Shown here piece by piece: positions 61,778 to 64,000 of a stretch of DNA of 64,000 nt. Under the pieces are notes generated by a model. The model worked only from the letters and a program-made list of their open reading frames with translations. It was not told where the DNA came from and did no database searches. The number at the start of each line of letters is the position of its first letter. Position 1 is the first letter of the stretch. Source of the stretch: Catonella morbi ATCC 51271 (lineage in GTDB: Bacteria; Bacillota; Clostridia; Lachnospirales; Lachnospiraceae). Both the position numbers and the translations under genes were made by a program. Location of the stretch: assembly GCF_000160035.2 (NCBI RefSeq), contig NZ_KI535367.1, positions 497,088 through 561,087 on the forward strand. The letters are read 5' to 3'.

Positions 61778-64000
61778 TTATTCCACACTCTTAAGCGATG
61801 TAGTCATATCTATTTTTTTAAGCATAAAGTACATAGCCCAGTTTACTAGCACCGAGAAACCTACGGTTATCAAACTGCTCATAATGTAGCTTGTAAGGCT
61901 TATAGTTCTTCCAAACATCATAAGGTCTACCTCTACAGTAACAATTACATACTGATGAAGGATGGTTCCGAACACAAGACCCGCTATTATTCCAAAAAGT
62001 GTAAGCAGGATATTTTCCCTGTATACATACTGTGCTACCTCATTATCATAAAAGCCAAGCACCTTGAGGGTTGCAATCTCACGTTTCCGCTCCAATATAT
62101 TGATACTGTTAAGGTTGTAAAGCACTACAAAGGCAAGTAGTCCTGCTGCCAATATAAGTACTAAAGTGACCAGATCCAGAACCTTTAACATCCTGTCTAT
62201 ATTCTCTTCAAGCTCATCTACAAACATCACTCCGGAACAGCCTGCATAAGACAAAAGTTTACTGCCCAAATCCTGCTCAGCCACCTTTTCTCTGTTAAAC
62301 TTAAGGTATAGAGTGTTATATTCAGGCTCCTCTCCATATAGTTTCTTATAAAGCTCGGGTGAGAGAAAAAGGTAGTGCAATACATAGTTTTCTACTATCT
62401 TATCTATTTTAACAGATACCTGCTTCTTTCCGTCCCCGGTAATATTTACACTGTCTCCTTCTTTTACATCCAACATTTTCGCTGTCTTTTCCGAAATATA
62501 AGCCCCATCACCTGCCGGAAAAGCATACTCTGCTCCTGTAGTCCTTTTTTTAAGAGTCAGAAAATCTTTTATTTTCTTTGTATCCTCCGGTATGAAAAGA
62601 TTGGTACTTCTTATATTCTCTCCATGAGTCAAATCAACTGCAAGGGATTTTATCCTGATAGTTTCATCCACTCCGGTGTAGTTTGCGGCAGCCTTTAATA
62701 CTTCTTCTTTTTCAGTTTCATTTGATTTAGAATTAAGCGTCATACTTGCGTCATATGTAAATATCTTGATATACTGCTTTTTTGCTATCTCATTTATAGA
62801 GTCATTCAGGCCGAAACCCACAAGCAAAAGCCCCATGCAACCGCCTATGCCCACTACTGTCATTATCAGCCTTTTCTTGTATCTGGCAAGGTTTCTGACA
62901 GTAGCCTTCCCTGTAAAATTAAGTCTCTTCCAAATAAAGCCTGCCCTCTCTAAAAGCACTCTTCTGCCTGAGCTTGGCGGAAGAGGACGCATAAGTGAAG
63001 CCGGATTTTCAAGAAGCTGTGAAAGTGCTGAAAACAGAGTCGCCGCAACTGTACTTGCAGTCGCCGCCAGCAAGGCTAAGAAGGCCTGCTCATAATTTAT
63101 AGGAGTCATACAGTAAGGCACTCCCGTAAATAGGGTACCATAGGATTTGATTATAAGCAGCGGTAAGAACCTCTCACCTATGGCTATTCCTATGATTCCT
63201 CCGCTAACCGTAGCAAGCAGTGCATAAGCCAGATACTTTCCGGAAATAGCAGAACTCCTGTATCCCAGTGCCTTAAGTATGCCCATGCTCATTCTGTTCT
63301 CATCTACCATCCTGGTCATTGCAGTAAGGCTTACAAGGGCTGCAACCAGGAAAAAGATTACAGGGAATACATTGCCCAGGCTGTCCATACGCTCTGCATT
63401 CTGCTTAAAGCTTACATATCCTTCCATCATATTTCTGTCAAGCACATAGAAATCCGGCTCTTTAATATCTGCTACATCTCTTTTTGCCTTGGTCAGTTTC
63501 TTTCTGCCTTTTTCAAGCTTCTTATTCGCCTTTGGAAGCTCTTTTTCGTATTTATTCTCAGCCTTTTCTAACTTTTCTTTGTTCTTTTCAAGTTTTTCTT
63601 TTGCTTTGGCAAGCTCAGCCTTACCATCTGAAAGTTCCTTTTCAGACTTTGTTAATTTATTCTCATTCTCCCATATTTCTTTTCTTCCGGATTCAAGTTC
63701 AGCCTTCTTGTCTTTAACTGTGACCTTGCCCTTTTCAAGTTCTTTCCTGCCACTTTCAAGTTTTTCCTTAGCTGCCTCAAGTTCTTTTTCATTCTTGGCA
63801 ATCTCTGCCTTGCCCTCTTCAAGTTTAGCTTTACTCGCCTCAAGAGTTTTTTCAGTCTCACTGAGGGTGGTTTTTGCCTCATCAAGTTTAAGTTTGGCTG
63901 CATCAAGTGCGGCTTTTTCTCCCTCCAGCCTAGCCTTAGCCTCAGGCGGAGCCATCCCTGCCTGTTCTGCCAAATCAAGCTTAGCCTTGGCCTCAGTATA
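61778..64000 (-). CDS. FtsX-type ABC permease with long coiled-coil domain, 5' end outside the window
   Basis: The frame reaches the right edge without a stop or credible start, so the first part is missing; about 740 residues are visible. The first 180 visible residues are a heptad-rich, Lys/Glu coiled coil (LEASKAKLEEGKAEIAKNEK). Then come two FtsX domains, each with four helices (FPVIFFLVAALVSLTAMTRM, and LDLVTLVLILAAGLLAFVV near the end), separated by a MacB-like extracellular domain. Such MacB/LolC-type permeases extract or export peptides or lipoproteins. The partner ATPase is not in the window. Confidence 0.86.
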   Translation of the reverse strand, partial: YTEAKAKLDLAEQAGMAPPEAKARLEGEKAALDAAKLKLDEAKTTLSETEKTLEASKAKLEEGKAEIAKNEKELEAAKEKLESGRKELEKGKVTVKDKKAELESGRKEIWENENKLTKSEKELSDGKAELAKAKEKLEKNKEKLEKAENKYEKELPKANKKLEKGRKKLTKAKRDVADIKEPDFYVLDRNMMEGYVSFKQNAERMDSLGNVFPVIFFLVAALVSLTAMTRMVDENRMSMGILKALGYRSSAISGKYLAYALLATVSGGIIGIAIGERFLPLLIIKSYGTLFTGVPYCMTPINYEQAFLALLAATASTVAATLFSALSQLLENPASLMRPLPPSSGRRVLLERAGFIWKRLNFTGKATVRNLARYKKRLIMTVVGIGGCMGLLLVGFGLNDSINEIAKKQYIKIFTYDASMTLNSKSNETEKEEVLKAAANYTGVDETIRIKSLAVDLTHGENIRSTNLFIPEDTKKIKDFLTLKKRTTGAEYAFPAGDGAYISEKTAKMLDVKEGDSVNITGDGKKQVSVKIDKIVENYVLHYLFLSPELYKKLYGEEPEYNTLYLKFNREKVAEQDLGSKLLSYAGCSGVMFVDELEENIDRMLKVLDLVTLVLILAAGLLAFVVLYNLNSINILERKREIATLKVLGFYDNEVAQYVYRENILLTLFGIIAGLVFGTILHQYVIVTVEVDLMMFGRTISLTSYIMSSLITVGFSVLVNWAMYFMLKKIDMTTSLKSVE

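Noticed and set aside
63652-63978. 108-codon minus-strand frame rich in Arg/Leu at the right edge
   Set aside because: It is the coiled-coil region of the FtsX-type gene read in another frame; repetitive codons create the open frame.

Overview
The window looks like chromosome from a low-GC, SD-using Firmicute, most likely a Lachnospiraceae-type anaerobic Clostridium relative. The reasons are AT-rich coding sequence, strong AGGAGG-type ribosome sites, Gram-positive lipoproteins, a class D sortase, an oxygen-type H-NOX chemoreceptor as seen in strict anaerobes, and a mobile-element remnant (cysteine-rich KTR plus tyrosine integrase) typical of gut and oral Clostridia. The genus cannot be fixed from the sequence alone. 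No rRNA, tRNA or CRISPR array was seen.

Layout. 0-9.2 kb is housekeeping on the minus strand: a TPR-type protein cut by the window edge, a threonyl-tRNA synthetase lacking the TGS domain, TypA/BipA, then the divIC/ftsB-like - tilS - hpt - ftsH block. 9.4-16.3 kb is accessory: a secreted transglutaminase-like protein with a duplicated N-terminal domain, an ECF sigma/anti-sigma pair with a secreted protein sharing the anti-sigma sensor domain, a complete type III (TenpIN-like) RNA-antitoxin/toxin locus, a membrane protein and a MATE exporter.

16.4-29.8 kb holds a large cluster matching, gene family by gene family, the E. coli ydjXYZ-ynjBCDE locus of unknown function: YnjB-like binding protein, two permeases, ATPase, YnjE-like rhodanese, YdjY-like protein and two TVP38/TMEM64 proteins. 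It is extended by a nucleoside hydrolase, an aminoglycoside-phosphotransferase-fold kinase with an altered catalytic loop, a DUF2064-glycosyltransferase fusion and an Fe-S/CCG protein. The natural reading is import of a small molecule that is then phosphorylated or activated, with linked redox, sulfur and membrane proteins; the substrate is unknown.

29.9-33.7 kb has an M42 peptidase, a DMT transporter, a secreted propeller-like protein and a dead IS1182-type transposase fragment. About 34.0-42.4 kb is an integrated island of visibly different base composition: an ECF-type importer (S, T, fused A-A), an AraC regulator and a YbtPQ/IrtAB-like ABC pair, ending in a KTR remnant and an integrase with two internal deletions, bounded by 23-bp near-identical direct repeats. 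It looks like a siderophore-uptake module without synthesis genes, fixed by loss of its integrase.

42.6-50.6 kb carries a LacI regulator, a decayed copy of the 31-kb DMT gene, a WG-repeat secreted protein, a DinJ/YafQ-type toxin-antitoxin pair, the H-NOX chemoreceptor, a second DMT transporter, a PAP2 phosphatase and galT. 50.9-64 kb carries a giant secreted subtilase, a DUF819 membrane protein, a Methyltransf_32-type methyltransferase, a SUFU-like protein, a sortase, a Na/Pi cotransporter and the 3' part of an FtsX-type permease with a long coiled coil.

Short palindromic intergenic repeats (MITE-like, about 83-120 bp) recur at 10.8, 14.75, 23.8 and 28.5 kb, with end-only copies elsewhere; they explain much of the intergenic sequence.
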